A DNA stretch of 64,000 nt from Branchiibius sp. NY16-3462-2 (GTDB lineage Bacteria > Actinomycetota > Actinomycetes > Actinomycetales > Dermatophilaceae). Below the pieces are notes generated by a model. It worked only from the letters and a program-made list of their open reading frames with translations, was not told where the DNA came from and did no database searches. Shown one piece after another: positions 16,701 through 24,157 of this stretch. The translations under genes were made by a program, and so were the position numbers. Position 1 is the stretch's first letter. Each line of letters starts with the position of its first letter. Where the stretch lies: assembly GCF_001594145.1 (NCBI RefSeq), contig NZ_LVCF01000001.1, forward strand, positions 248,001 through 312,000, written 5' to 3'.

Positions 16701-17140
16701 AGCAGTTCGGTATCGGGTTCGATCCCCAGGCGAAGGCCCTGCTCCCCCACCAGCCGCGCGGCGTACGAGTGATAGGTCTGGACGGTCGGCGCCGCGAGCG
16801 CTGCCGCGACGTCGTCCTGCGTGGCCCGCGGGAGCAACCCGGCCACGTCGAGTCGCCGCAGGCGCAACTGCAGACGGTGACCCAGCTCGGCAGCAGCCTT
16901 GCGGGTGAAGGTCAGCCCGAGCACTTCATCCGGGGTCACGTGCCGGTTGGCGACCAGCCACAGCACCCGCATGGCCATCGTCTCGGTCTTGCCGGAGCCG
17001 GCCCCCGCGACGACGACGAGCGGAGCCAGCGGGTCCGCCTCGATGATGCGTTCCTGCTCCGGGGTGGGTGGCGGCGACGCGAGTGCCTCGGCGATCCGGC
17101 GCGCCCGGACCGGGGCATCCACCGCAGCGTGCACACTCAC
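13766..17140 (-). CDS. adnB: AdnB subunit of the AdnAB helicase-nuclease
   Basis: AdnAB resects double-strand breaks in actinobacteria. This 1124-residue subunit has an active SF1 motor: Walker A GAGSGKT (46-52), LTFTRKAAAELG, DEFQDTSEAQ, GDPHQSIYGWRGA, a LTIHAAKGLEWD block and VTRAKHALFL. The C-terminal RecB-type nuclease carries GTAFHAWIE, a VDWKTG motif (Asp1054, Lys1056) and QLAAYRLAY. Length and domain order match mycobacterial AdnB (Rv3201c). The ATG overlaps the adnA stop (ATGA), so the subunits are translationally coupled. The stop overlaps the convergent metallophosphoesterase stop by 6 bp. Confidence 0.95.
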   Translation of the reverse strand: MSVHAAVDAPVRARRIAEALASPPPTPEQERIIEADPLAPLVVVAGAGSGKTETMAMRVLWLVANRHVTPDEVLGLTFTRKAAAELGHRLQLRLRRLDVAGLLPRATQDDVAAALAAPTVQTYHSYAARLVGEQGLRLGIEPDTELLSEAAAWQLASQVVQSYDGPMDAVELAPSTVTKAVIALSGELAEHLLPIAEMDTYLGDFESHLRTLAKSGRMTKIPGGLDGHSAKLRQLLPVVTAYQRAKHERVAMDYGDQVAIAAQVAMRFPQLGRAERSRYRAVLLDEFQDTSEAQMRLLESLWVTADEPVVVTAVGDPHQSIYGWRGASARTLDDFPRRFAGPGPQAPVPADQAQLSISWRNDRSILAVANRIAKPLAAQGDLDVAQLSAGPAADDGEVLIGRYSTLDAEAAQIAEWLKQRRLNLPDPSTFSAAVLCRKRSLFVPVAAALEVAGVPYELVGVGGLLTMAEVGDVVSLLWTVHDPSRGDRLMRLLSGSALRLGAADLDALGVWSRHLVPRGSGSGDLAPDTAERASIVETLEHLPAPDWVGPSGESLSAEGLARLDRLAHVVRRLRRLNNLPLGDLAVEAIHSLGLDVEVAARPEYDTGSGAAALDAFLDVAARYAGSAGRATLGSFLEWLEAAETEEDGLDAPVVQAAPGVVQVLTIHAAKGLEWDDVAVAGLGEGVFPAHSGWATWNPEWAGWALGKDAVPHDPGTWVTADSGWTSGVRIPFDLRGDVTGLPALNWAQVDTYKDLKEQLEEFRAAYGAHELAAERRLAYVAVTRAKHALFLTSSVWGTAKRPRLPSRFLLEARDLIEQGDVPGGRIVHWEPLPPEEAENPLLEQPRQASWPPPQVDSPSIESLRAAAGQVEQLREQLEHDQLSWRAWSSTLSPQLRDDLTALLAERDRAGSNGSTSVELPSHLSASQIVALARDPQEFARALRRPMPVRPQPAARQGTAFHAWIEKHYQSAALVDVDQLPGVDDDDADHFADLAQLKETFLASEWADRQPLEIEVPVETWIGTASIRGRIDAVFPAVAGSSVPDGGPTGVVIVDWKTGSQPHGQEAATRALQLAAYRLAYARLRGVAPSQVAAAFYYAATGTTVYPDLPPDDAIEQLLAEAVSS

Positions 17141-20100
17141 AACATCCGTCCTCGGTCACGCAGCGGACAACTGGACTGAACGTCGCAGATCTCGCACATC
17201 GAGTTGGCGGTCGCGACGAACTCACGGTCGGCCATCTGTTCGGCCAGTTCGACGATCCGGGTCTGTGCCCACTGCGGATCCTCCTGCTCCGCCAGGGGCG
17301 GCTGCTCCTGCACCTTGGCCTCGGGTTTGGTGCCGGCCCCCTTGCCGAGTTGCACCAGGGCAGCACCAGCCGACGACTGCTCCGACACGCCCTCGAATCC
17401 GCCCCCGGTCACCGCCGCCTGGTAGGCACCAAGCTGCAGGTGCTCGGCCATCTCCGCCTTCGGGACGGCCGTGCCACCCGTCTTGAAGTCGATGACCCGG
17501 ACGCCCTTCTCTGTGAGCTCGAGTCGATCAACCCGGCCGCGCAGATCCGCGCGCCCGATCGCCACCTCGAACGGAACCTCAGCACCGAGAACCGTTGTGC
17601 CCGCAGGGACTTGCTCCCTGAGGTACTGATCCGCCCGGGTCAGCATCAGCTCCGCCAGCTGTCGCTGGACGCGTTGGTTCCAGCCGTGCGGCAACCCGAG
17701 ACTGGACCACCGTTCGTCCAGCGCACGCAACATCGCGCTGAGCCCGTCGTCACCGCGGGTCTCCACAATGTCGTGGATGAGGGTGCCGAGGCTCGCGGCC
17801 GTCGCGGAGTCGTGCTCACCACCGCTGTTGACCAGGAACCATCGCAGCGCGCAGTTGGAGAAACCCTGCAAGCTCGACGGCGACACGCGCACCGCCAGTG
17901 GCAGCGGTCGTCGGGGCAGATCGACCGAGCGACCGCGTAGCGGCCACCACTCACGCGGATCTGCCCCTCGCACCCCGACATGCGCGAGCCACGCAAGTGC
18001 GCGTGCCGGATCAGCGTCGGCCCCGTCGCCGGATGCGACGCTCCGACGCAGGCCGGAAATCACCCCCGAGAGGGACATCGGCCGCGGCACCGGAGCGTAG
18101 GGCCGGTCCTCCAACAGCGGGAACTCATCGATGAGGTCCAGGAAGGCGGACGGTTGTTCCTCGTCGTTGTCCACTGCCGTCACGATCAATCGCTGGGCTG
18201 CACGGCTGACCGCGACCAGGAACTGCCGGGTCTCGTCGTACCGCACCGCCGCAGCCGCCGCCTGCGCAGAGCGACCCCGACCGGTCACCACGTCGACCAG
18301 ATCCGAGGAGCCGAGCAACGACCCCCGCAGCCGCAGATCGGGCCACACACTCTCCTGCACCCCGGCCACGACGACCAGCGACCAACTGCGCCCCGCCGCG
18401 GCCTGCGGAGTGAGCAGCGCGACCTGATCGCTATCCGGAGCGGCCTTCACCAACCGGTCACCGGGCACGTCCTGCCCCCGTAGGTGCTCGGCGAACGCAC
18501 CCGCCGGCGCCGCGGGCAAGCGGTCCTGGAACAGCGCCGCCGCCGAGAACAGCGCGACCATCGCGTCGAGGTCCCGATCCGCACGAGTCCCCGCGGGCCC
18601 GCCGGTGAACGCGTCACGCTCCCACTCCTGCGCCAACCCACTGGCCGCCCACATCGCCCACAGGACGTCTTCTGCCGAAGCACCCTGCGCCGCGAGCGCA
18701 ACCCGGCCGGCGTCCAGCACCGCCCGTACCCGGCGAACCGGAGCGCCGACGGTGCGAAGGTCGGTGGCCAGTTCCTGCTGCGAGAGCGTCACCGCCACCA
18801 GCAACTCGTCGCTGGTCCGCGCGCCGCCGTCGGCCAACTCCGCCTGTCGCAAAGCGCGGCGCAGCCGTCGCAACACCAGAGCATCGGCACTGCCGATGGC
18901 CGAACTGAGCAGATCCACGGCCAGACCGGGCAACTCATCGCTCGGCGGAGCATCGCCGGTGAGGAGCTCAAGTGCCTGCAGGAACGGCCGGACGGCGGGT
19001 TCGTCCCGCAAGGGCAGCGTGGCCGCGGCCGTGGCCACCGGCACCCCCGCCACGCTCAACGACCGCCGCAGCGCCGTCGCGCGAGCCTGACCGCGCACGA
19101 TGACGGCCATGTCGCCCCAGGGCAGCCCGGACAGCAGGTGAGCCTGCCGCAGCGTGGCTGCGATGCCACCCGACTCCGCAGCAACCGATCGGTAGACCTC
19201 TACCGCAGCCGACCCCGTTGCGGCCGCATCCGAACCCGCGACGTCTCGATGACGAACGTTGCCCACTGACCCGATCCGTGAACTCACCCGGGCGCTCACC
19301 TCGCGCAGGGCGGGCCCTTGCCGGTACGACGTCCCGAGCGTGACCGCCTCCCCCACCCCCCAGCGGTCAGCGAGAGCGAATACCACCGCAGGGTCCGCGC
19401 CCCGGAAGCCCTGCACCGTCGCATCAGGGTCGGCCAACAGCACGGTCCGCGAACCAGGTCCCGCCGCAGCCGCGAGCAACCGGGCACCGGCCGGGGACAA
19501 CTCTTGTGCATCGTCGATGACGATCAGCGCGAGCCGGTCGTGCAACCGACTGCGGGCCGCCTCGTCCTCGATCAGCAGGTCCGTCGCGGCCCCCAGGATC
19601 CACGACGGGTCGTACCCGCCCGGCGCGGACAACGCGGTGACCTGGTCGTACTCGTCCAGCACCTGCGCCGCGGCAACCCACTCCGGACGGTCATGATCAT
19701 GGCCCAGCTGTGCCAAATCACTTGCCGTCAAAGAGGATTCGACTGCACGCATCAGCAGATCACGCAACTCGTTACGGAAACCACGGGTCCCCAGCGCCTC
19801 ACGCACCGAATCCGGCCAGACCGGTCCGACCGGGTCCCCCGCGGCGTGACCGGCCAGCAGATCGCGCAACACCACGTCCTGCTCCGGGCCGCTCAGCAGC
19901 CGCGGCGGTGGGTCACCGCGCAGCGCTGCCTCGGCCCGCAGGATGCCCCACGCGAACGCCTGCATGGTGCGGGCCAGTGGCTCGGTGCTCGTGCCGTGCA
20001 GCCGCGTGGTCACCTGGTCGCGCAGACTGGCCGCCATCGTGCGGGTCGGCGCCAGGAGTACGCAGTGATCAGCAGGCACCCCCGATCGCACCGCGCGCAC

Positions 20101-20304
20101 CACGGCCTCGACAGCGGCCGTCGATTTGCCGGTGCCGGGCGCACCGAGCAGCAGCATGGCGCGGGCGCCAGTATCCCGCGACGCAGCGAACCGCGCAGCC
20201 GCCTCTTGGGCAGAGTCCAACTGCGGTTGCATCGACGCCGAGATCGCCGGCGCCACCAACTGCACCTGCGACTGTGCCCCCATCTGCATCGCCCCCACCT
20301 GCAT
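17137..20304 (-). CDS. adnA: AdnA subunit of the AdnAB helicase-nuclease
   Basis: AdnA pairs with AdnB. The motor has Walker A GAPGTGKS (54-61) and IVIDDAQELSPAG, but its other helicase motifs are weaker than in AdnB, as in the family. The C-terminal nuclease has a VIDFKTGG motif, GAYQAAV and an apparent Fe-S cage: one Cys in the GFSNCALRW segment and three in the C-terminal MCEICDVQSSCP. The frame is open to 20508, but ATG 20304 has GGAGG 5 nt upstream and gives 1055 residues, close to mycobacterial AdnA. The first 20 residues contain short MQ-G repeats. Lies after atl and before adnB in one operon. Confidence 0.94.
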   Translation of the reverse strand: MQVGAMQMGAQSQVQLVAPAISASMQPQLDSAQEAAARFAASRDTGARAMLLLGAPGTGKSTAAVEAVVRAVRSGVPADHCVLLAPTRTMAASLRDQVTTRLHGTSTEPLARTMQAFAWGILRAEAALRGDPPPRLLSGPEQDVVLRDLLAGHAAGDPVGPVWPDSVREALGTRGFRNELRDLLMRAVESSLTASDLAQLGHDHDRPEWVAAAQVLDEYDQVTALSAPGGYDPSWILGAATDLLIEDEAARSRLHDRLALIVIDDAQELSPAGARLLAAAAGPGSRTVLLADPDATVQGFRGADPAVVFALADRWGVGEAVTLGTSYRQGPALREVSARVSSRIGSVGNVRHRDVAGSDAAATGSAAVEVYRSVAAESGGIAATLRQAHLLSGLPWGDMAVIVRGQARATALRRSLSVAGVPVATAAATLPLRDEPAVRPFLQALELLTGDAPPSDELPGLAVDLLSSAIGSADALVLRRLRRALRQAELADGGARTSDELLVAVTLSQQELATDLRTVGAPVRRVRAVLDAGRVALAAQGASAEDVLWAMWAASGLAQEWERDAFTGGPAGTRADRDLDAMVALFSAAALFQDRLPAAPAGAFAEHLRGQDVPGDRLVKAAPDSDQVALLTPQAAAGRSWSLVVVAGVQESVWPDLRLRGSLLGSSDLVDVVTGRGRSAQAAAAAVRYDETRQFLVAVSRAAQRLIVTAVDNDEEQPSAFLDLIDEFPLLEDRPYAPVPRPMSLSGVISGLRRSVASGDGADADPARALAWLAHVGVRGADPREWWPLRGRSVDLPRRPLPLAVRVSPSSLQGFSNCALRWFLVNSGGEHDSATAASLGTLIHDIVETRGDDGLSAMLRALDERWSSLGLPHGWNQRVQRQLAELMLTRADQYLREQVPAGTTVLGAEVPFEVAIGRADLRGRVDRLELTEKGVRVIDFKTGGTAVPKAEMAEHLQLGAYQAAVTGGGFEGVSEQSSAGAALVQLGKGAGTKPEAKVQEQPPLAEQEDPQWAQTRIVELAEQMADREFVATANSMCEICDVQSSCPLRDRGRML

Positions 20305-20366
20305 CGCCCCCTCCTGCGTCCTCACGAGATCATCACAACATCCCCCACCGACACCCGTCGCCGAAC

Positions 20367-20669
20367 CTAGGCCGGAATGTGGCGCGCGAGTGCCATGTCC
20401 ACCCGAAAACCACCGGATACCAATGCTGTTCGCTCCGACTGGAGGTGTTGAAGCGCCCGTTGTTCGTGCCCCGTAGCCAGTCGCCCATCGGCCCGGACGA
20501 CGCGCCACCAGGGCATCAGCGCGCCGTACGTCGACATCACGTTGCCCACCCGGCGCGGCCCGACGCCGACCAACTCGCCGATCTGCCCGTAGCTCATGAC
20601 CCGCCCCGGCGGGATGGCCTCGACGACGTCCAGAACCGCCTCCACCAACGGCGGAAGGGCGTCAGCCAC
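20367..20669 (-). CDS. Alkyltransferase-like protein (ATL, MGMT family without the acceptor Cys)
   Basis: The 100-residue protein matches the MGMT DNA-binding domain (GRVMSYGQIGELVGVGPRRVGNVM). The acceptor PCHRV motif is replaced by MPWWRVV, i.e. Trp at the active-site Cys, the defining feature of ATL proteins. These bind O6-alkylguanine without repairing it and hand lesions to nucleotide excision repair. The GTG at 20669 overlaps the end of moeZ by 8 bp; longer in-frame starts fall within moeZ. It is followed by adnA, so repair functions are grouped in one transcript. Confidence 0.92.
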   Translation of the reverse strand: MADALPPLVEAVLDVVEAIPPGRVMSYGQIGELVGVGPRRVGNVMSTYGALMPWWRVVRADGRLATGHEQRALQHLQSERTALVSGGFRVDMALARHIPA

Positions 20670-21756
20670 GTGCCGCCTGCCACGCGGCGTACCCGCCATC
20701 GAGCGAGCGGGCAGGGATGCCCATATCCGCCAACGCACGTACGCCGATCGCTGACCGGGTGCCCGCCTGGCAGTAGACGATCCAGGACTGACCGTCCTGC
20801 GGCGCGGGCAGTCGCGCCGGCACACCGTCCGCGAGCAACTCATCCAACGGCAGATGCACCGACGACGGTAGGTGCCCCTCGGCGTACTCCGCATCGGTCC
20901 GCACATCCAGCAGGACGCCATCGTGACCCGCCAGGTCGGTCAGCGACGCCAGCGGCACCTCGGCGTCCGAAGCGGGCGTCCACGGCGTATCCGGTACGTC
21001 CGAACACACCGGGCAGGTCGGGTCGCGGCGTACCGGCAGCGCCGACCACTCGGCAGCCAGCGCGTCGTAGCACTGGATGCGACCGATCAGCGGCTGCCCG
21101 ATGCCGAGCAGGAGCTTCAACGTCTCCAGGGCCTGCACCGATCCGATCACCCCGGGCAGCGCTCCGAGCACTCCGGCCTCCGCACACGTGGCGACGGTTC
21201 CCGGCGCGGGAGCAGCGGGAAAGATGCAGCGGTAGCAGGGGCCGCGGCCGGCCCAGAACACACCGACCTGACCGGCGAACCGGTCGATCGCGGCCCACAT
21301 CATCGGGATCCCCAGCGCCACCGCTGCGTCATTGGTCGCATAGCGGGCATCGAAGGAGTCACTGGCATCGACGACCACGTCGTGCCCGGCGAGCAAGTCG
21401 GCGGCGTTGTCCGCATTGATCGCAACCGAGTGGGTGCGCACCGTGGCCGCGGAGTTCAGCGCCAGCAGAGCGGCAGCGGCCGAGTCCGTCTTGGCCAACC
21501 CCACCGACGACTCGTCGTGCACCAACTGCCGGTGCAGGTTGCTCAGTTCGACGACGTCGGGATCGATGACCGTGAGGGCGCCCACGCCGCCCGCGGCGAG
21601 GTAGCTCAACACCGGAGAGCCCAGGCCACCGGCACCCACCACGGCGACCCGGGCCGCCGCGAGCCGGTCCTGTCCGGCCACTCCAACGCCCGGCAGGCGC
21701 AACTGGCGGGCGTACCGTGCTCGGTCCGGCGCGACGTGGATCACACCTGTCAGCAT
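20662..21756 (-). CDS. moeZ: Molybdopterin-synthase adenylyltransferase/sulfurtransferase MoeZ
   Basis: The 364-residue protein joins an E1-like adenylation domain (GAGGLGSPVLSYLAAGGVG, SNLHRQ, and CYRC plus CPVC zinc ligands) to a C-terminal rhodanese domain with active-site loop CQAGTRS. MoeZ adenylates and then thiocarboxylates small sulfur carriers such as MoaD, CysO or ThiS. It could supply the sulfur for the MoaE at the window start. ATG 21756 is the longest start; a GTG 15 nt downstream with AGG before it is possible. First gene of the moeZ-atl-adnA-adnB unit. Confidence 0.92.
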   Translation of the reverse strand: MLTGVIHVAPDRARYARQLRLPGVGVAGQDRLAAARVAVVGAGGLGSPVLSYLAAGGVGALTVIDPDVVELSNLHRQLVHDESSVGLAKTDSAAAALLALNSAATVRTHSVAINADNAADLLAGHDVVVDASDSFDARYATNDAAVALGIPMMWAAIDRFAGQVGVFWAGRGPCYRCIFPAAPAPGTVATCAEAGVLGALPGVIGSVQALETLKLLLGIGQPLIGRIQCYDALAAEWSALPVRRDPTCPVCSDVPDTPWTPASDAEVPLASLTDLAGHDGVLLDVRTDAEYAEGHLPSSVHLPLDELLADGVPARLPAPQDGQSWIVYCQAGTRSAIGVRALADMGIPARSLDGGYAAWQAARG

Positions 21757-21830
21757 AGGATCGCAGGGATGTCGTCAGGGTCGCCCGGTCCGCCGGACTG
21801 GGGCCCCGACCCGATTCGCGAGGAGTCAGA

Positions 21831-22478
21831 GTGCAGGAGCCGGGCCGTTCCGGACGGTTGCCGAGATCGGCCCGCCGGGCGCAGTTGTTGGAGGCGGCGC
21901 AGGCCGTCTTCGTGGAGTCGGGCTATCACGCCGCGGCGATGGACGAGATCGCCGAGCGGGCCAAGGTCAGCAAACCGGTGCTCTACCAGCACTTCCCGGG
22001 CAAGCTGGACCTCTACCTGGCGTTGATCGACCAGCACACCGATGAGGTCATCAACCTGGTCCGGGCCGCGTTGGCGTCGACCACCGACAACCCCACGCGG
22101 TTCGCGGCCGCCGTCGCCGCCTTCTTCGAATTCGTCGACCGCCAGGACGCTGCCTTCCGGCTGGTCTTCGAGTCAGACCTGATCAACGAACCCGCGGTGG
22201 CCCACCAGGTGCAACGGATCAGCACCGAGTGCTCCGCGGCGATCGCCGAAGTCATTGCCGAGGACACCGGACTGTCCAACGAACAGTCCCAACTCCTGGG
22301 TGTGGCGCTGGTGGGAATGTCCCAGGTCGTGGCGCGTTATTGGGTACAACGCGGCGGCAGCATTCCGCGCGACGAAGCCGTCTCCCTGGTCGCCACCTTG
22401 GGCTGGCGGGGGTTGGCCGACTTCCCCAAGGTGGGGGAAGAACTCGACACAGTCGGGTCGGAGGTCACCACCGGCTGA
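21831..22478 (+). CDS. TetR family transcriptional regulator (Rv3208-like)
   Basis: The 215-residue protein has an N-terminal TetR HTH (about 14-60; AQAVFVESGYHAAAMDEIA, then VSKPVLYQHFPGKLDLY), followed by a helical ligand-binding region. The GTG has GAGGAG about 5 nt upstream. It lies divergent to moeZ and 77 bp before the DUF3107 gene, the same pair as Rv3208/Rv3208A. Ligand and target are unknown; regulation of its neighbours is an inference. Confidence 0.92.
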   Translation: MQEPGRSGRLPRSARRAQLLEAAQAVFVESGYHAAAMDEIAERAKVSKPVLYQHFPGKLDLYLALIDQHTDEVINLVRAALASTTDNPTRFAAAVAAFFEFVDRQDAAFRLVFESDLINEPAVAHQVQRISTECSAAIAEVIAEDTGLSNEQSQLLGVALVGMSQVVARYWVQRGGSIPRDEAVSLVATLGWRGLADFPKVGEELDTVGSEVTTG

Positions 22479-22555
22479 GTGCGTGGCACGCTGTCGCCAG
22501 GGGTGCGGTTCCCGCCGCACCCAACGCATCCACCGCAAGTCGAAGGAGCACTACC

Positions 22556-22777
22556 GTGGAGATCCGTATCGGCGTCCAGGACGTCGCCCGCGAAGTCGTT
22601 GTCGAGTCCGAACTGACCGGCGTGGAAGTCCGGAAACTGGTCGAGGAGGCCATCTCCGACTCCGGCACTCTCAGCCTGACTGACGAGCACGGCCACACCG
22701 TGCTGATCCCCGGCGCCAAGATCGGTTACGTCGACATCGGCGCCGAGGCCCGCGGCCGGGTCGGCTTCGGCGGCTGA
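22556..22777 (+). CDS. DUF3107 protein (TB9.4/Rv3208A-like)
   Basis: A 73-residue acidic protein beginning VEIRIGVQDVAREVVVES and ending IDIGAEARGRVGFGG-like, the typical DUF3107 pattern. The family is nearly universal in actinobacteria, beside the TetR gene and the DEAD-box helicase; no function is established. The frame is open far upstream, but the GTG at 22556 with AAGGAG 9 nt before it gives the conserved family length. Confidence 0.9.
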   Translation: MEIRIGVQDVAREVVVESELTGVEVRKLVEEAISDSGTLSLTDEHGHTVLIPGAKIGYVDIGAEARGRVGFGG

Positions 22778-22926
22778 GCAGGTCTGAGCACGGCTGACCA
22801 TCACGACCGCGGGTACCGGCTGAACTTCACCTCTACGGGCGAGCCTCGTTGCCCAGCCGCGCCAGGTGGCCCAGAGTGGATTTACTTGGTGCGCAACGGC
22901 GCGTACCCGGCCGAACGGAGTCAGCC

Positions 22927-23196
22927 ATGCTCGCCTCGATCCTCGGATCCCTCATTGTCGGTGCTGTGGTGGGCATTCTGGCCCGGCTCATCCGACACGA
23001 ACAAAACAACCTCTCCATGGTGGAGACCGTCCTGATCGGTGTCGTCTCCGCGTTCATCGTCGGTCTGATCCTGGGCTTGACTACCTACAAAAACTCCAAC
23101 GGCGGGATCCCGTGGATCTCATGGGGGCTGTCCTTGGTCGCCGCCGTGATCCTCATCCCGGTCTACGAGCAGATGCGCGGCAAGTCCAAAGCCTGA
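22927..23196 (+). CDS. GlsB/YeaQ/YmgE-type small membrane protein
   Basis: An 89-residue protein with three predicted membrane helices (about 3-22, 33-53, 63-82), glycine-rich like the transglycosylase-associated GlsB family: GAVVGILARLI, then ETVLIGVVSAFIVGLILG. The family is often stress-linked in actinobacteria; no enzymatic role is known. ATG 22927 was preferred over upstream in-frame starts because GGAG lies 7 nt before it and the first helix begins at once. It ends at a strong bidirectional terminator. Confidence 0.85.
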   Translation: MLASILGSLIVGAVVGILARLIRHEQNNLSMVETVLIGVVSAFIVGLILGLTTYKNSNGGIPWISWGLSLVAAVILIPVYEQMRGKSKA

Positions 23197-23213
23197 ACTG
23201 CACAGACACCTGC

Positions 23214-23262
23214 GCAGACGTAGACAGGCCCCGGGCAGTGCCCGGGGCCTGTCTACGTCTGC
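23214..23262. terminator. Long bidirectional terminator hairpin
   Basis: A perfect 22-bp inverted repeat (23214-23235 with 23241-23262) around the loop CAGTG. It lies between the convergent GlsB-type gene and the ferritin-like gene, 17 bp and 4 bp from their stops, and can stop transcription from both sides. Confidence 0.92.
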
Positions 23263-23266
23263 GAGG

Positions 23267-23965
23267 TCAGGCGTCCAACCCCAGCGCCGCCATCCGTTGC
23301 GTGTGCTTCTCGCCCAGCCGGGCCAGCAGCTGCTGGAAGCCGACCAGGTCGAAGCCGTGACCGCTCCCGCGGTCCATGATCAGATCCAGCAGGTCATCGT
23401 TCACTAGCGCGACCAGTTGCGCCTGGGACAACGCCTCACCCATCATCCGGCGACCGAGCAACGCCAACCGACCGGCGAGCCGCTCGTCATGGTCAATGGC
23501 CTGCAGGAGGGCGGTCCGGGCCAACGCGGCCTGTTCGTCATCGGGCAGCGACTCCCGGATCAACGAGGCGGTCTCCGGATCCAGGACGTCGGTCAGTTCG
23601 CGGTAGAAGTCGGTCGCGATCGCCGCGCCGGCGTAGATCTTCATCAGACCCTCGTGCCAGTCCGCCGGCGTGATCCGGGCGTGCCAGTTGTCGAAGGGTT
23701 CGTGGAAGGGCTCCATCGCCTCAGCGGGTTCGACACCCATCCGCCGCAACCGGGTCGACAGTTGCTCATACACGGCGTACTCGCGGGCCGCGAGCGCCCC
23801 TAGCGCCTGCTGTGTCTGGATGGTCGGGGCCATCTCTGCGACCCGGGCGACGTCGAAGAAAGCCATCAGTTCGCCGTACGCCAGGACCCCAAGCAAACTG
23901 GTCACACCGGCTTCCGAAGCCGGGGTCGTCCCAGTGGCTGTCGCCGTACCGGAGTGTTCGATCAT
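23267..23965 (-). CDS. Ferritin-like/MiaE-like diiron-fold protein (Rv3210c-like)
   Basis: The 232-residue all-alpha protein matches the actinobacterial ferritin-like fold family related to tRNA hydroxylase MiaE. Visible candidates for metal ligands are in AYGELMAFFD, ALAAREYAVYEQL and the later DHDERLAG/MGEALSQ helices; whether a complete diiron site exists cannot be decided by eye. Activity is unknown. The ATG at 23965 has no Shine-Dalgarno but lies 6 nt after TAGACT, which predicts a leaderless mRNA. Confidence 0.85.
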   Translation of the reverse strand: MIEHSGTATATGTTPASEAGVTSLLGVLAYGELMAFFDVARVAEMAPTIQTQQALGALAAREYAVYEQLSTRLRRMGVEPAEAMEPFHEPFDNWHARITPADWHEGLMKIYAGAAIATDFYRELTDVLDPETASLIRESLPDDEQAALARTALLQAIDHDERLAGRLALLGRRMMGEALSQAQLVALVNDDLLDLIMDRGSGHGFDLVGFQQLLARLGEKHTQRMAALGLDA

Positions 23966-23977
23966 GGGGGAAGTCTA

Positions 23978-24157
23978 GGACCCGCGATAGGATGACTGTG
24001 TCATTACCGGTGCCCGGTCGGCCCAGACGATAGACATTCCTGTTTCACCGCAGGTCAGAGTCTCGCGAGTTACTCCCGCGAAGCACACTGACCATCCGAA
24101 GACCTCCGATCGGCTCCCTGCCCGGCCGCCTGCGCGGCCCCACCGATCGAGGATCTG
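23978..24157 (+). other. Intergenic leader of the DEAD-box gene without a recognised gene
   Basis: This 180-bp stretch separates the divergent ferritin-like gene from the helicase gene. It holds a weak -10-like TAGGAT (23988-23993), a short TCGCG/CGCGA inverted repeat near 24062-24092 and a GC-rich stem near 24122-24138. No ORF with a ribosome site is seen. If transcription starts near 24000 the helicase has a long structured 5' UTR, common for RNA helicase genes. Confidence 0.4.

Noticed and set aside
17068..20370. Long plus-strand frames opposite adnA and adnB
   Set aside because: Arg/Pro/Gly-rich antisense shadows typical of high GC; no starts with SD and no domain motifs.
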